Below are positions 53,529-61,964 of a stretch of 64,000 bases of DNA, piece by piece. Under the pieces are notes generated by a model. The model saw only the letters and a list, made by a program, of their open reading frames with translations, had not been told where the DNA came from and made no database searches. The position numbers and the translations under genes were made by a program. This stretch comes from Lewinellaceae bacterium. Its GTDB lineage: Bacteria; Bacteroidota; Bacteroidia; Chitinophagales; Saprospiraceae. Numbering within the stretch: position 1 is the stretch's first letter; each line of letters starts with the position of its first letter. The stretch covers positions 558,001 to 622,000 of the forward strand of contig JACJYC010000003.1 in NCBI GenBank assembly GCA_020636325.1, given 5' to 3'.

Positions 53529-53969
53529 ATGAAACCACTTCAATTGATCTGTTTGCCGCTTATCCCGGTTGCCCTTTTTTTCAGCGCCTGCAAGCCCAAA
53601 GAGCAGGCGAGCGCCTTGCCTGTAAACCTGCCGGAGGATTTCACGACCTTCTATCAGCGCTTTTTGAAAGACAGCCTCTATCAGATGGAACATATCGTTT
53701 TTCCGCTGGAAGGCATTCCCGATCATGCGGACAGCCTGACCATTGCCGGGCGCGAATTCCGCTGGCAAAAGGAGGATTGGCTCATGCACAAGCCCGTTGA
53801 TCCGGCCCATTCGGATTTTGACCTATATTTCGAGATCTTCGGCGATGATATCGTCACGGAGAACATGATCCACCGGTCGGGGCAGTACGCCATCATGCGG
53901 CGTTATGCCAAACAGGACGGCGAGTGGAACCTGATTTACTATGCCGGCCTGAATTCCATCCGGGAATAG
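53529..53969 (+). CDS. Small lipoprotein (DUF4348-like)
   Basis: 146 residues. Signal peptide PLQLICLPLIPVALFFSAC ends in a lipobox (FFSAC). The mature part contains LPEDFTTFYQRFLKDSLYQM, EHIVFPLEGIPDH and WLMHKPVD, a pattern I associate with DUF4348 lipoproteins of Bacteroidota. The function is unknown. It ends the hemC-NYN-hemD cluster and is followed by the two-way hairpin at 53971-54013. Confidence 0.75.
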   Translation: MKPLQLICLPLIPVALFFSACKPKEQASALPVNLPEDFTTFYQRFLKDSLYQMEHIVFPLEGIPDHADSLTIAGREFRWQKEDWLMHKPVDPAHSDFDLYFEIFGDDIVTENMIHRSGQYAIMRRYAKQDGEWNLIYYAGLNSIRE

Positions 53970-53970
53970 T

Positions 53971-54013
53971 TAGTGGCGCGAAATATAGATACCACTCAAA
54001 TTTCGCGCCACTA
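53971..54013. terminator. Two-way terminator hairpin between convergent genes
   Basis: TAGTGGCGCGAAAT and ATTTCGCGCCACTA form a perfect 14-bp stem with a 15-base loop. The right arm contains the stop codon of bshB1, so the end of that coding region is built into the structure. Confidence 0.82.
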
Positions 54014-54760
54014 GCAAAGATCGAAAAAGGAGCGTACCCCGATGGTTCTGTTCACGTTGAAGCCTTCGCCGAATTCAAAGCCGGCGGGCCGGCCGTAAGT
54101 AGCCGCCTTGGCTTTCAGGAATTGCAGGAAATCCTGCCCGGAAATGGGCGATTGCAGTTCATTGGAATATTCCGGCGCATCCGGCGCATAAAACTGGGAG
54201 CGGAAAGCGAGGATCAGCTCCATTTTACGGTCGATATACGGTGTGATGTCCACCACAAAATCCGGTTCGAGGTTGTGATCCTGGATATAGTGATAGACGG
54301 CTGCGGGCCGCCACCTGTCCTGGATGGCGCCGTCTTCCCCATAGGTGATAATTTTCTGAAGACCGCTGTAAAAGCAGGCTTCCGCCACCAGTTTTGCCGC
54401 CCGGCCGTGGTCGGGATGACGATCTGACAAGGCGTTGGCCAAAACGATTTCCGGCTGACAGGACCGTACGGCCGCGGCAATTTTCAACACGTTTTCCTTG
54501 GTGTATTCGAAAAAGCCGTCCGCAAACTCCAGGTTTTTCCTGAATTTGGCGCCCATGATTTCTGCGGCGGACCGGGCTTCGGCATCCCGGATTTCAGCGC
54601 TCCCCCGGGTACCCAATTCACCGCGCGTCAGGTCGAGCAAACCCACTGTTTTGCCCATTTTGATATGATGCAGCAAGGTCCCGCTGCAACTCAGCTCCAC
54701 ATCATCGGGATGGACGCCTACAGCGAGGATATCAACTTTAGTCAATTGATTGAGGATCAT
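54011..54760 (-). CDS. bshB1: Bacillithiol biosynthesis deacetylase BshB1
   Basis: 249 residues of the PIG-L/LmbE zinc deacetylase family. The metal motif is VGVHPDDVELSCSG and the second histidine motif is SDRHPDHGRAAKL. LLDLTRGELGTRGSAEIRDA and the C-terminal EGFNVNRTIGVRSFFDL agree with BshB1, which removes the acetyl group from GlcNAc-malate on the way to bacillithiol, a thiol known in Bacteroidota. It is the last gene of a minus-strand set, 16 bases after an ABC permease. Confidence 0.92.
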   Translation of the reverse strand: MILNQLTKVDILAVGVHPDDVELSCSGTLLHHIKMGKTVGLLDLTRGELGTRGSAEIRDAEARSAAEIMGAKFRKNLEFADGFFEYTKENVLKIAAAVRSCQPEIVLANALSDRHPDHGRAAKLVAEACFYSGLQKIITYGEDGAIQDRWRPAAVYHYIQDHNLEPDFVVDITPYIDRKMELILAFRSQFYAPDAPEYSNELQSPISGQDFLQFLKAKAATYGRPAGFEFGEGFNVNRTIGVRSFFDLC

Positions 54761-54776
54761 GGAAGGGTGTTTTTCT

Positions 54777-56438
54777 TCAGGTCCACTTTAACGCAGATAA
54801 TCGTTTCAAAAGGAAATACAAAGGTAATATTAAAACCACAGCCGCAACAAAGGAAACCCAACCCGGGGTGAACAGCACCAGCAAATAATGGAAACCGCCG
54901 ATGACCCCCACCGCAACCGTGGTCAGGATATTGGTCGCCACCTGGCCCCCTTTTTTGGCCTCCTCCCAGGGTGCTGCCAGGGGCAGGTCGGGCGTCAGGT
55001 ACGTGATGATGACCGAGATGATGGACAGGTTGACGAATGCGAGCAGGATATGGGGCGCCGTTTTGACACCCCAGAAGGAAAGCGTAATGACGGCAAAAAC
55101 CAGGAAGAACGGGACAAAAAACCTGCCCATGACCGCCTTGAACGCGCCGGCGATCAATTCTCCTTTTCTGGCTACAGGTGAGGTGATGAACAACCAGGAG
55201 GCCTTGTATTTATCCGAAAACCGGATGCTGACCAGCGGTGTGGAAACCGCAAGCAACAACATATACAGCAACAACAGGAAATAATTGCCGCTCCGGATCT
55301 CCATGAACCGCTCAGCCAGGGTGCCCTTTCCCTGGATGGCCATATACAGGAAAAATACCGGTATAAATCCGAAACTGGGATAGACCTTGACCTTGAAATC
55401 CCGGCTTCTGGCGGTCATCAGCCAGGTCAGGTCGAATGCCGCTTTTTCGGCCTGGGACCTGCAGACCCATCTGCTCAGGCGGTCCATATAACCGGATCCG
55501 GGTTGGTTCCTTTTACGGATGACCGGGCCGGCATCGGACTTAACGCCCATGCTGATGGCCATCAGTTTGCGGTTGAATCCGCCGGCGAGAAAGCGAACGA
55601 CCAGCCAGATCCCCAGCAAGGGAACCAAAATGCCCAATCCTGCGCGAAACAGGGAAACCGTATCGGCCGCCCCCTCGTGCAGAACCTCCCAGATGCTGCC
55701 CAGCCAGGCCGGCGGAAGGATCGTCGACAGCGGTTTTTCCAGGAAGTTGACGGCGGTTACGCGGTCCCAGTCCAATAGGCGGGGAGTGAGGTAGTAACCG
55801 GCAAAAATCATGACCGTCAGGGCGATCTGGAAATAGCCGATCATGTCCCGGAACCGGGCCGGCGAGGCAAACCGGAGGATGCCCAGGTAGATCAGGTTGA
55901 TGCCAAAGACCACCATCAATTCGCTGAGGAGCTGGAGGAATATAAAGATCAGCACCCCGCTTATGCCGAACATGACGGCCATGTAGATCAGCGCGGGCAG
56001 CATGAACGGAACGGTAAGGCCGGCCAGGTAAATGACGATGTGCATGAGCCTGGAGGCGCTGATGGTGCGGTCGTTCACAGGCCTTGGCAGGACGATATAG
56101 TTGTCCCGCACGTCGATGAGGACTTCCGTGAAATCGCTGATCAGGGTGACGGAAAAGAAGACCATCCAGATCAGGAAATAGAGCGTGAGGCCGCTGCCGA
56201 CATGGTCGAACTGGATGATGGCCGCCAATGCGCCGCCGCCGATGAAAAAGAAGGAGAGGTAGATCAGCCAGCTGCTGCCGCCCGAATTGGAGGATTTGTT
56301 CTGCTGCCACGTTTTCCTGCGCCGGGTCTCCATCAGCAACCGGGCTTCCATCAGCGCTTTCAATTGGTCATAATTGACCCCGAGGCGCTTCCACAGGGGT
56401 TTCAGCAGCCGTATTATGAAGAGCCAGAATCTGATCAT
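54777..56438 (-). CDS. ABC transporter permease (large integral membrane subunit)
   Basis: 553 residues from the ATG at 56438, which overlaps the stop codon of the ATPase gene as ATGA. About a dozen hydrophobic spans are visible, from SSWLIYLSFFFIGGGALAAI through VILILPLYFLL near the end. The open frame continues upstream to 57026, but that part is an out-of-frame shadow of the ATPase gene. The type resembles ABC-2 or exporter-class permeases with large loops. Substrate unknown. The coupling with the ATPase gene indicates one complex. Confidence 0.85.
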   Translation of the reverse strand: MIRFWLFIIRLLKPLWKRLGVNYDQLKALMEARLLMETRRRKTWQQNKSSNSGGSSWLIYLSFFFIGGGALAAIIQFDHVGSGLTLYFLIWMVFFSVTLISDFTEVLIDVRDNYIVLPRPVNDRTISASRLMHIVIYLAGLTVPFMLPALIYMAVMFGISGVLIFIFLQLLSELMVVFGINLIYLGILRFASPARFRDMIGYFQIALTVMIFAGYYLTPRLLDWDRVTAVNFLEKPLSTILPPAWLGSIWEVLHEGAADTVSLFRAGLGILVPLLGIWLVVRFLAGGFNRKLMAISMGVKSDAGPVIRKRNQPGSGYMDRLSRWVCRSQAEKAAFDLTWLMTARSRDFKVKVYPSFGFIPVFFLYMAIQGKGTLAERFMEIRSGNYFLLLLYMLLLAVSTPLVSIRFSDKYKASWLFITSPVARKGELIAGAFKAVMGRFFVPFFLVFAVITLSFWGVKTAPHILLAFVNLSIISVIITYLTPDLPLAAPWEEAKKGGQVATNILTTVAVGVIGGFHYLLVLFTPGWVSFVAAVVLILPLYFLLKRLSALKWT

Positions 56439-57235
56439 TGCTCGTCGGATCGAAAGGATTCCATAAAGTCGCCGGCCATTTGGTCGAGATCCTGTTTGCC
56501 GGTCAGTTTGGAGAAGACTTGTTCGAGGGATTCGCCCTCCTGCTGTTTCAATTCGTTGAAGGTGCCGTCGGCCACCACCCGGCCTTTGTCGATCAGGATG
56601 ATCCGGTCGGATACCTTTTCCACGACATCCATCATGTGGGAACAGTAGAAAACGGTTTTGCCCTGTGCGGCCAGCCTGGAGATGATCTCCTTGACCATGA
56701 TCACCGAATTGGCGTCGAGGCCGGAAAGCGGTTCGTCCAGGAAAAGGACCTGCGGATTGTGCAGCAGTCCCGAGATCAGCAGCACCTTTTGGCGCATGCC
56801 TTTGGAGAAAGTGTCCATCCGGTCGTCGGCATTGGTTTCCAGCCCGAAAAAGCGGAGCATGCGGAGGCTTCGCTCCAGGGTCACGGCATCCGACAGGTTG
56901 TGCAGCCGCCCGATCATGGTCAGGAATTCCCTGGGGGTCAGTACGTCGTACAGTTCGGCCATTTCGGGCACATAGCCGATCATTTGTTTTACCCCCAGGG
57001 GATCCTTCCTCACATCGATGCCGCAAATGGTGGCTTCGCCTGAAAACTCGCCGTCCAAACCGGCCAGAATCCGGACCGTAGTGGATTTGCCCGCGCCGTT
57101 CGGGCCGATATAGCCGATGACCTGACCGGGATAAAAATCCAGGTTGATGTCAAACAGGACCTGGGTTTTCCCGTAGGATTTGCTGAGGCGGTTCAGACTG
57201 ATGACAGGTGCTTTGAATGGTGGTGGTTCCTGCAT
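56435..57235 (-). CDS. ABC transporter ATP-binding protein
   Basis: 266 residues from the ATG at 57235. Walker A GPNGAGKSTTVRILAG, Q-loop IGYVPEMAELYDVLTPRE, signature FSKGMRQKVLLISGLL, Walker B VLFLDEPLSGLDANS and a switch histidine in FYCSHMMDVVEKV. The signature FSKGMRQK and domain order fit CcmA/ABC-2 export ATPases. It partners with the permease encoded downstream with a 4-base overlap. An upstream open frame to 57550 reads through the preceding small gene and was rejected. Confidence 0.92.
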   Translation of the reverse strand: MQEPPPFKAPVISLNRLSKSYGKTQVLFDINLDFYPGQVIGYIGPNGAGKSTTVRILAGLDGEFSGEATICGIDVRKDPLGVKQMIGYVPEMAELYDVLTPREFLTMIGRLHNLSDAVTLERSLRMLRFFGLETNADDRMDTFSKGMRQKVLLISGLLHNPQVLFLDEPLSGLDANSVIMVKEIISRLAAQGKTVFYCSHMMDVVEKVSDRIILIDKGRVVADGTFNELKQQEGESLEQVFSKLTGKQDLDQMAGDFMESFRSDEQ

Positions 57236-57240
57236 TTCAC

Positions 57241-57585
57241 TTAATATTTTCCTTCCAGTTTTTCGACTTCCTGCACTTCGCCGATCCTGAATTTGATGGG
57301 AAAATCGGCAAATTCCTCCAAGCGGACCTCGATCTTGCAAAAGAAGGCGAGGTCTTCGTATTTCCAGGCGGCCGGCAGGTTGGCCTTGCGGAGAAGGGTA
57401 GGGGAGGCGCCCCGCTTTTTGCCGGCCGGTTGGCGCTGGAGAAGCTGGAAATGCGCAACCTTTTCCGGCCGGGCGGTCTTGATCTCCAGGACTGATTTTC
57501 CGGATAAGCGGTACCAGCGGCCGTCCTGGGCAAATGCCGGAACGGCGCATGAGAAGAGGAACGCCACCAGGAGCAATCGTTTCAT
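57241..57585 (-). CDS. Small exported protein of unknown function
   Basis: 114 residues. Signal peptide MKRLLLVAFLFSCAVPAFA is followed by QDGRWYRLSGKSVLEIKTA. The mature part is basic and short. The stop codon is five bases from the ATPase start, so it is probably the first gene of the ATPase-permease-bshB1 unit and could be an exported accessory factor of the transporter. No family is recognised. Confidence 0.65.
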   Translation of the reverse strand: MKRLLLVAFLFSCAVPAFAQDGRWYRLSGKSVLEIKTARPEKVAHFQLLQRQPAGKKRGASPTLLRKANLPAAWKYEDLAFFCKIEVRLEEFADFPIKFRIGEVQEVEKLEGKY

Positions 57586-57637
57586 TTTTCGATCAGCTTG
57601 TTCCCTGTAAAGTTACGGAATTATTCCAAAAGGCCTT

Positions 57638-58480
57638 TCAGGAAACGTGCAAGGCCAGGACAGGGGTACTGGCGTGGTAGGACAACATTTTGGTTTTGCT
57701 GTAATGGAAAAGTTCCTGGATAAAGCTCCGCTTATGGGTAACCATGGCAAACAGGTCGATATGTTTCTGCTCCAGAAAGTCGGTTACGGCCTCCTGAAAA
57801 TCCGTACCTTCCAATACGTGGGTCGACACGTTTTTACCGTGTTGCTTGAGGTGCACGGCAAATTTATCCATCTGATGGGTTATTTCTTCGGTATGCGACA
57901 GGTCGACGTTGATGCAGTGGATTTCGGGATTGAACACCTCAAAAAGAGCGGAGAGCGTTTCGAGCGCCTTCAGCTCCTCCTCGTGGTAGCTGGTGGCGAA
58001 TCCGATGTTGTCGATCACCCCGTCAAAGTCGCTTTTTTCCGGCACAGCCAGGACCGGGCAGCAGGCATTTTCCAGGATCTCACCGGTAACGCTGCCCAGG
58101 AAGATCTCCTTGAGCCCCCGGGCGCCGGTAGTGCCCATCACGATCAGGTCGGCTTTCTCCTGCCCGGCTATTTTCAGGATCGTTTCAACGGTCTCGCCTT
58201 CCTTCAGTACGTGGTTCAGTTCCACATGCCCGAAACCGTACGCGTTGGCCATGTCGACCAGAGGGGGTATAGCATCCTTATAGCTTTCAAACTCGTACAG
58301 ATCCACAGAGTCGTAGAAATCCTGAAGGCTTACGGGCAGGTGAACGGCCGAAATGTCCGGTTTTTTGAATACGTGGATGGTGGTAATGGAAGCCCCGGTT
58401 TTGCCGGCCAACTGAAGCGCATAGATAAAGGCTTTGTTGGAGGCGTCAGAAAAATCTGTCGGGAAAAGGATCTTTTTCAT
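57638..58480 (-). CDS. Universal stress protein, two tandem UspA domains
   Basis: 280 residues from the ATG at 58480. The first UspA domain begins MKKILFPTDFSDASNKAFIY and contains the nucleotide-binding motif GTTGARGLKEIFLGSVTGEI, followed by the usual CCPVLAVP. The second half begins NIGFATSYHEEELKALETLS and ends TPVLALHV; its ATP motif is not intact. Members respond to energy or oxygen stress by unclear mechanisms. The open frame upstream to 58543 precedes the conserved N terminus. Confidence 0.9.
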   Translation of the reverse strand: MKKILFPTDFSDASNKAFIYALQLAGKTGASITTIHVFKKPDISAVHLPVSLQDFYDSVDLYEFESYKDAIPPLVDMANAYGFGHVELNHVLKEGETVETILKIAGQEKADLIVMGTTGARGLKEIFLGSVTGEILENACCPVLAVPEKSDFDGVIDNIGFATSYHEEELKALETLSALFEVFNPEIHCINVDLSHTEEITHQMDKFAVHLKQHGKNVSTHVLEGTDFQEAVTDFLEQKHIDLFAMVTHKRSFIQELFHYSKTKMLSYHASTPVLALHVS

Positions 58481-58626
58481 TCTATTTGGCTTTTGCGAAC
58501 AAAGAGAATCAATTTTAGTAAAAACTATCCATTCGCGCGTCAATTATTTTAATATTAAACATGAATTAACATAGCCGGGAAGAAATGAAAAAGGATAAAT
58601 ATCACCGGATATGCTGATTTTTATCA

Positions 58627-58658
58627 TCTGAACGCGGCGGTGAACCGCCTTATCTTTG
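58627..58658 (+). promoter_or_regulatory. Promoter of the candidate small RNA
   Basis: TCTG at 58627-58630, 20 bases, then TATCTTTG at 58651-58658, a full match to the -7 element and one mismatch in the -33. The spacer holds an inverted repeat, GGCGGT-ga-ACCGCC at 58636-58649, that could be an operator. Confidence 0.6.
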
Positions 58659-58664
58659 TAGTGT

Positions 58665-58788
58665 TGAAAGCGAGAGCATAAACTTCGAAAGAAGAAAAGA
58701 TATAGGTCAATTGGGTGTTCAATTGTTTAAAGGAGATTAGGTGTCTCCTGTTCTGTCGCCTTGATTTTTCGGGGCGACAGTTTTTTTT
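58665..58788 (+). ncRNA. Candidate structured small RNA
   Basis: From the predicted start to the T-run is about 124 bases. Downstream of a purine-rich 5' part lie three successive hairpins: CAATTG-ggtgtt-CAATTG, GGAGA-ttaggtg-TCTCC and the terminator stem. There is no good coding frame. The layout (own promoter, hairpins, terminator, no gene attached) fits a trans-acting or housekeeping small RNA. I do not recognise a family. Confidence 0.6.
58753..58788 (+). terminator. Intrinsic terminator of the candidate small RNA
   Basis: CTGTCGCC at 58753-58760 pairs with GGCGACAG at 58773-58780, followed by T8 at 58781-58788. No protein gene on the plus strand ends before it within several kilobases, so it must end a non-coding transcript. 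Confidence 0.88.
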
Positions 58789-59097
58789 GCCTCAATCGCT
58801 GTTTTGTCTATTAAATTGCCGGTTTTGTAGAAATTAACCGCCCCGCAGCTAGGTGTTCCATCCGGATTTCCCTACTTTTGCTTAGCCTTATAACTAGTCG
58901 GTTTGTACCCGTTTTATGTTCGCAATCAAGGACCAACGCCGGAACGTGCTGTTATTCCCTTTCCTGAATTTACCGATTTGTGTTGCAGCAAGCTTGACAG
59001 GTACATGCATTTTCAAACGTATACAGTCGAGGATAAATTTGACTAACCTGAAAACAACAGGTTGGAGATCATATTTTTATTCATCAAATAGCAGGTT

Positions 59098-61866
59098 ATG
59101 TTGAAACGTTTCACCCTTCTGACGCTCTTATGCGCTGCGCTGGCGGCGCCCGTCTTCTCTCAGTCCGAAATGTATTTCAAACCGGACGACATTGACATTC
59201 CTTACCAGAAGTTCATACTGCCGAACGGCCTCACCCTGGTGGTCCATGAAGATCACAAGGCCCCCATCGCAGCGGTCAACGTCTGGTACCATGTCGGCTC
59301 CAAAAATGAGAAACCCGGCAAAAGCGGTTTCGCCCACCTGTTCGAACACCTGATGTTCAACGGCAGCGAACACTTCAACGACGATTACTTCCAGGTGCTG
59401 GAACGGATCGGCGGCACCGACCTGAACGGCACCACCAATACCGACCGCACCAACTACTTCCAGAACGTGCCGCTGGCGTCCCTCGATCAGGTGCTCTGGC
59501 TGGAAAGCGACCGGATGGGCCACCTCCTCGGCGCAATCGACCAGGCCAAACTGGACGAGCAGCGCGGCGTTGTCCAAAACGAGAAACGCCAGGGGGACAA
59601 CCAACCCTACAGCAAGCAATTCGACCTGATGACCAAGGCCATGTTCCCCAAAGGACACCCTTATTCCTGGACGACGATCGGTGAAATGGAAGACCTCAAT
59701 GCCGCGTCCCTGGAAGACGTGCACCAATGGTTCAAATCCTACTATGGTGCGGCCAACGCCGTTCTGGTCATCGCCGGCGACGTCAAGGCCGAGGAAATCT
59801 ATAAAAAAGTGGTCAGGTATTTCGGCGACATTCCGTCGGGGCCGACCATCGTCCGGCCTGAGGTCAATATCCCGGTCCGCACGGCCGACACGCGCGAGGA
59901 ATACCAGGACCGCGTCCCGGAAGCGCGCGTAGCCATGTTCTGGAACGTACCGGAATGGGGAACCCCCGAAGCCGTTTATCTCGACCTGGCTTCCGACATT
60001 CTTTCTGTCGGTAAGAATTCCCGCCTCTACAAGCGCCTGGTCTACGAAGATCAGATCGCCAGCTCGGCCAATGCCTATGTTTCGATCAAGGAAATTGCCG
60101 GCAACTTCATCGTCCAGGCGAATGTAAAACCGGGGCAGGACGTCGGAAAAGTGGAAAGCGTGCTGATCGAAGAATTGCAGAAGTTCCTGAAAGACGGCCC
60201 TACGGACAACGAATTGTACCGCGCCAAGTCGCAGTACTTCGCCAACTTCATCAAAGGCCTTGAACGCATCGGCGGCTTCGGCGGCAAATCGGATATCCTG
60301 GCCCAAAACGAGGTTTACGGCGGCTCGCCCGATTATTACAAGAAAATCCTGAATACCATTTCCAAGGCCACCCCGGAAGATATCCGCAAGGCGGCCGCCA
60401 AATGGCTTTCCCAGGGCAAGCACACCATCACCTGCACGCCTTTCCCGGATTATTCCGTGACCGCATCCGATGTGGATCGCGATAAAGGCCTGCCCGAAAT
60501 GGGTGAACCTGTGGAATCCAAATTCCCGGACCTCCAGCACGCTACCCTCAAAAACGGCATGAAAGTGGTGCTCGCCCGCCGGCCGGGCGTGCCGACCGTG
60601 GTCATGAACATGGTGTTCGACGCCGGTACCGCTACCGACCAGTCCGCCAAACCGGGCACCGCCTCCCTGGCCATGAACATGCTGGACGAGGGCACCAAAT
60701 CCCGCACAGGGCTGGAGATCAGCGAGGAATTGCAGATCCTCGGCGCCGGGATCGGAGCCAGCGCCGGCAGGGACGCTTCCTTCATCAGCCTGAACACGCT
60801 TAAGCCCACCCTGGACAAAAGCCTGGATCTGTACGCCGATGTGGCGCTCAACCCGGCTTTCCCGCAGTCGGAGTTTGACCGGCTCAAAAATGAAACCCTG
60901 GCTCAGATCAAACGCGAAAAATCCAGCCCGGTGCAAATGGCTTTCAGGACCCTCCCGCAGTTCCTCTACGGCGAAGGACACCCCTACAGCACCCCGGGAT
61001 CGGGCTATGAAGAAACCGTACAGGCCATGACCCGCGAAGACCTGGTCAAATATTACAACGACTGGCTCAAGCCCAATAACGCCACCTTGGCTGTTGTAGG
61101 CGACCTGACCATGGATGAGCTCCTGCCGAAACTGGAAGCCCGCTTCGGTAAATGGCAGAAAGGCAAAGTGCCCGCCAAAAATATCGCCAAAGTGGACGAG
61201 GCCGAAAACAAAGGGAAACTTTTCCTGATGGACCGCCCCGAGTCACCGCAATCGGTAGTGGTCGGCGCTTACCTGGTTGAGCCTTACGGACAAATCCCGG
61301 AAATCGCACGCGAAGCCATGATCGACGTATTCGGCGGTCAGTTCACCTCCAGGATCAACATGAACCTTCGCGAGGACAAACACTGGGCCTACGGCGCCTA
61401 TTCCTTCATCCAGAATGCCAAGGGACAGCGTCCGCTGGTGGCTTATGCCCAGGTACAGACCGACAAGACCAAGGAATCCATCGATGAGTTCACCAAGGAA
61501 TTCCAGCAGATTGTGGGCAACAAGCCGGTAACCGAAGCCGAATTTGAAAAAACGACGCAAAACACCGTCCTTCAGCTTCCAGGGCAATGGGAAACCAACA
61601 ACGCTGTGCTGGGCTCGCTGGTGAACATGGTGCAGTATGATCTGCCGGAGGATTATTACAAGACGTACGACCAGAAAGTACGCGAACTGAAGCTTGGCGA
61701 CGTGCAAAACATGGCCAAGAAACTCGTCCACCCGGACCAGTTGTCCTTCATGGTCGTCGGCGACAAAGAAAAAGTCATGCCGGAACTCGAAAAACTCGGA
61801 TTGGAGATCATCCTGATCGACGCCAACGGCAAACCGATCCCGAAATTGGGTAAGGCGAAGCCTTAA
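59098..61866 (+). CDS. M16 family zinc protease with two peptidase units
   Basis: 922 residues. Signal peptide LKRFTLLTLLCAALAAPVFS. The first M16 unit carries the inverted zinc motif HLFEH (H80, E83, H84) in GFAHLFEHLMFNGSEH and the third ligand E162 in VVQNEKRQG, 82 residues later as in pitrilysin. The second unit begins near TLKNGMKVVLARRPGVPT and lacks the motif (SLAMNMLDEG), so it is the inactive partner lobe. The protein probably cleaves peptides in the periplasm. It follows the long intergenic region and is convergent with a HupE-like gene. Confidence 0.93.
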   Translation: MLKRFTLLTLLCAALAAPVFSQSEMYFKPDDIDIPYQKFILPNGLTLVVHEDHKAPIAAVNVWYHVGSKNEKPGKSGFAHLFEHLMFNGSEHFNDDYFQVLERIGGTDLNGTTNTDRTNYFQNVPLASLDQVLWLESDRMGHLLGAIDQAKLDEQRGVVQNEKRQGDNQPYSKQFDLMTKAMFPKGHPYSWTTIGEMEDLNAASLEDVHQWFKSYYGAANAVLVIAGDVKAEEIYKKVVRYFGDIPSGPTIVRPEVNIPVRTADTREEYQDRVPEARVAMFWNVPEWGTPEAVYLDLASDILSVGKNSRLYKRLVYEDQIASSANAYVSIKEIAGNFIVQANVKPGQDVGKVESVLIEELQKFLKDGPTDNELYRAKSQYFANFIKGLERIGGFGGKSDILAQNEVYGGSPDYYKKILNTISKATPEDIRKAAAKWLSQGKHTITCTPFPDYSVTASDVDRDKGLPEMGEPVESKFPDLQHATLKNGMKVVLARRPGVPTVVMNMVFDAGTATDQSAKPGTASLAMNMLDEGTKSRTGLEISEELQILGAGIGASAGRDASFISLNTLKPTLDKSLDLYADVALNPAFPQSEFDRLKNETLAQIKREKSSPVQMAFRTLPQFLYGEGHPYSTPGSGYEETVQAMTREDLVKYYNDWLKPNNATLAVVGDLTMDELLPKLEARFGKWQKGKVPAKNIAKVDEAENKGKLFLMDRPESPQSVVVGAYLVEPYGQIPEIAREAMIDVFGGQFTSRINMNLREDKHWAYGAYSFIQNAKGQRPLVAYAQVQTDKTKESIDEFTKEFQQIVGNKPVTEAEFEKTTQNTVLQLPGQWETNNAVLGSLVNMVQYDLPEDYYKTYDQKVRELKLGDVQNMAKKLVHPDQLSFMVVGDKEKVMPELEKLGLEIILIDANGKPIPKLGKAKP

Positions 61867-61875
61867 GTCAGTCCT

Positions 61876-61945
61876 ACAGTCTGCAGTCTGCAGTTGGCAG
61901 TTGGCAGTTGGCAGTCCATCAAACCGGGCTGCCGGCTGCCAACTG
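61876..61945. repeat. Heptamer tandem repeat with inverted copy
   Basis: Five heptamers and a partial sixth: ACAGTCT, GCAGTCT, GCAGTTG, GCAGTTG, GCAGTTG, GCAGT. Then CTGCCAACTG at 61936-61945 is the reverse complement of CAGTTGGCAG at 61905-61914, so the array can close a 10-bp hairpin. It lies between convergent genes. Confidence 0.85.
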
Positions 61946-61964
61946 AAAGACTGCCATCCAACCC

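Larger units (their letters stand above)
58481..59097. other. Long intergenic region with candidate small RNA
   Basis: 617 bases between divergent uspA and M16 protease genes. It holds the promoter, structured transcript and terminator described at 58627-58788, and a second -7 element TACTTTTG at 58873-58880. A 62-codon frame at 58916-59104 is not supported as a gene. The final 200 bases upstream of the M16 gene show no strong structure. Confidence 0.6.

Noticed and set aside
56439..57026. Extended N terminus of the ABC permease
   Set aside because: The extension is the ATPase gene read out of frame; the ATG at 56438 overlaps the ATPase stop and begins a normal membrane protein.
57236..57550. 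Extended N terminus of the ABC ATPase
   Set aside because: It reads the small exported protein gene in another frame; the ATG at 57235 gives the normal ATPase length.
58916..59104. 62-codon frame before the M16 protease
   Set aside because: It ends just inside the M16 start and has no family features; the region is more likely leader and regulatory sequence.
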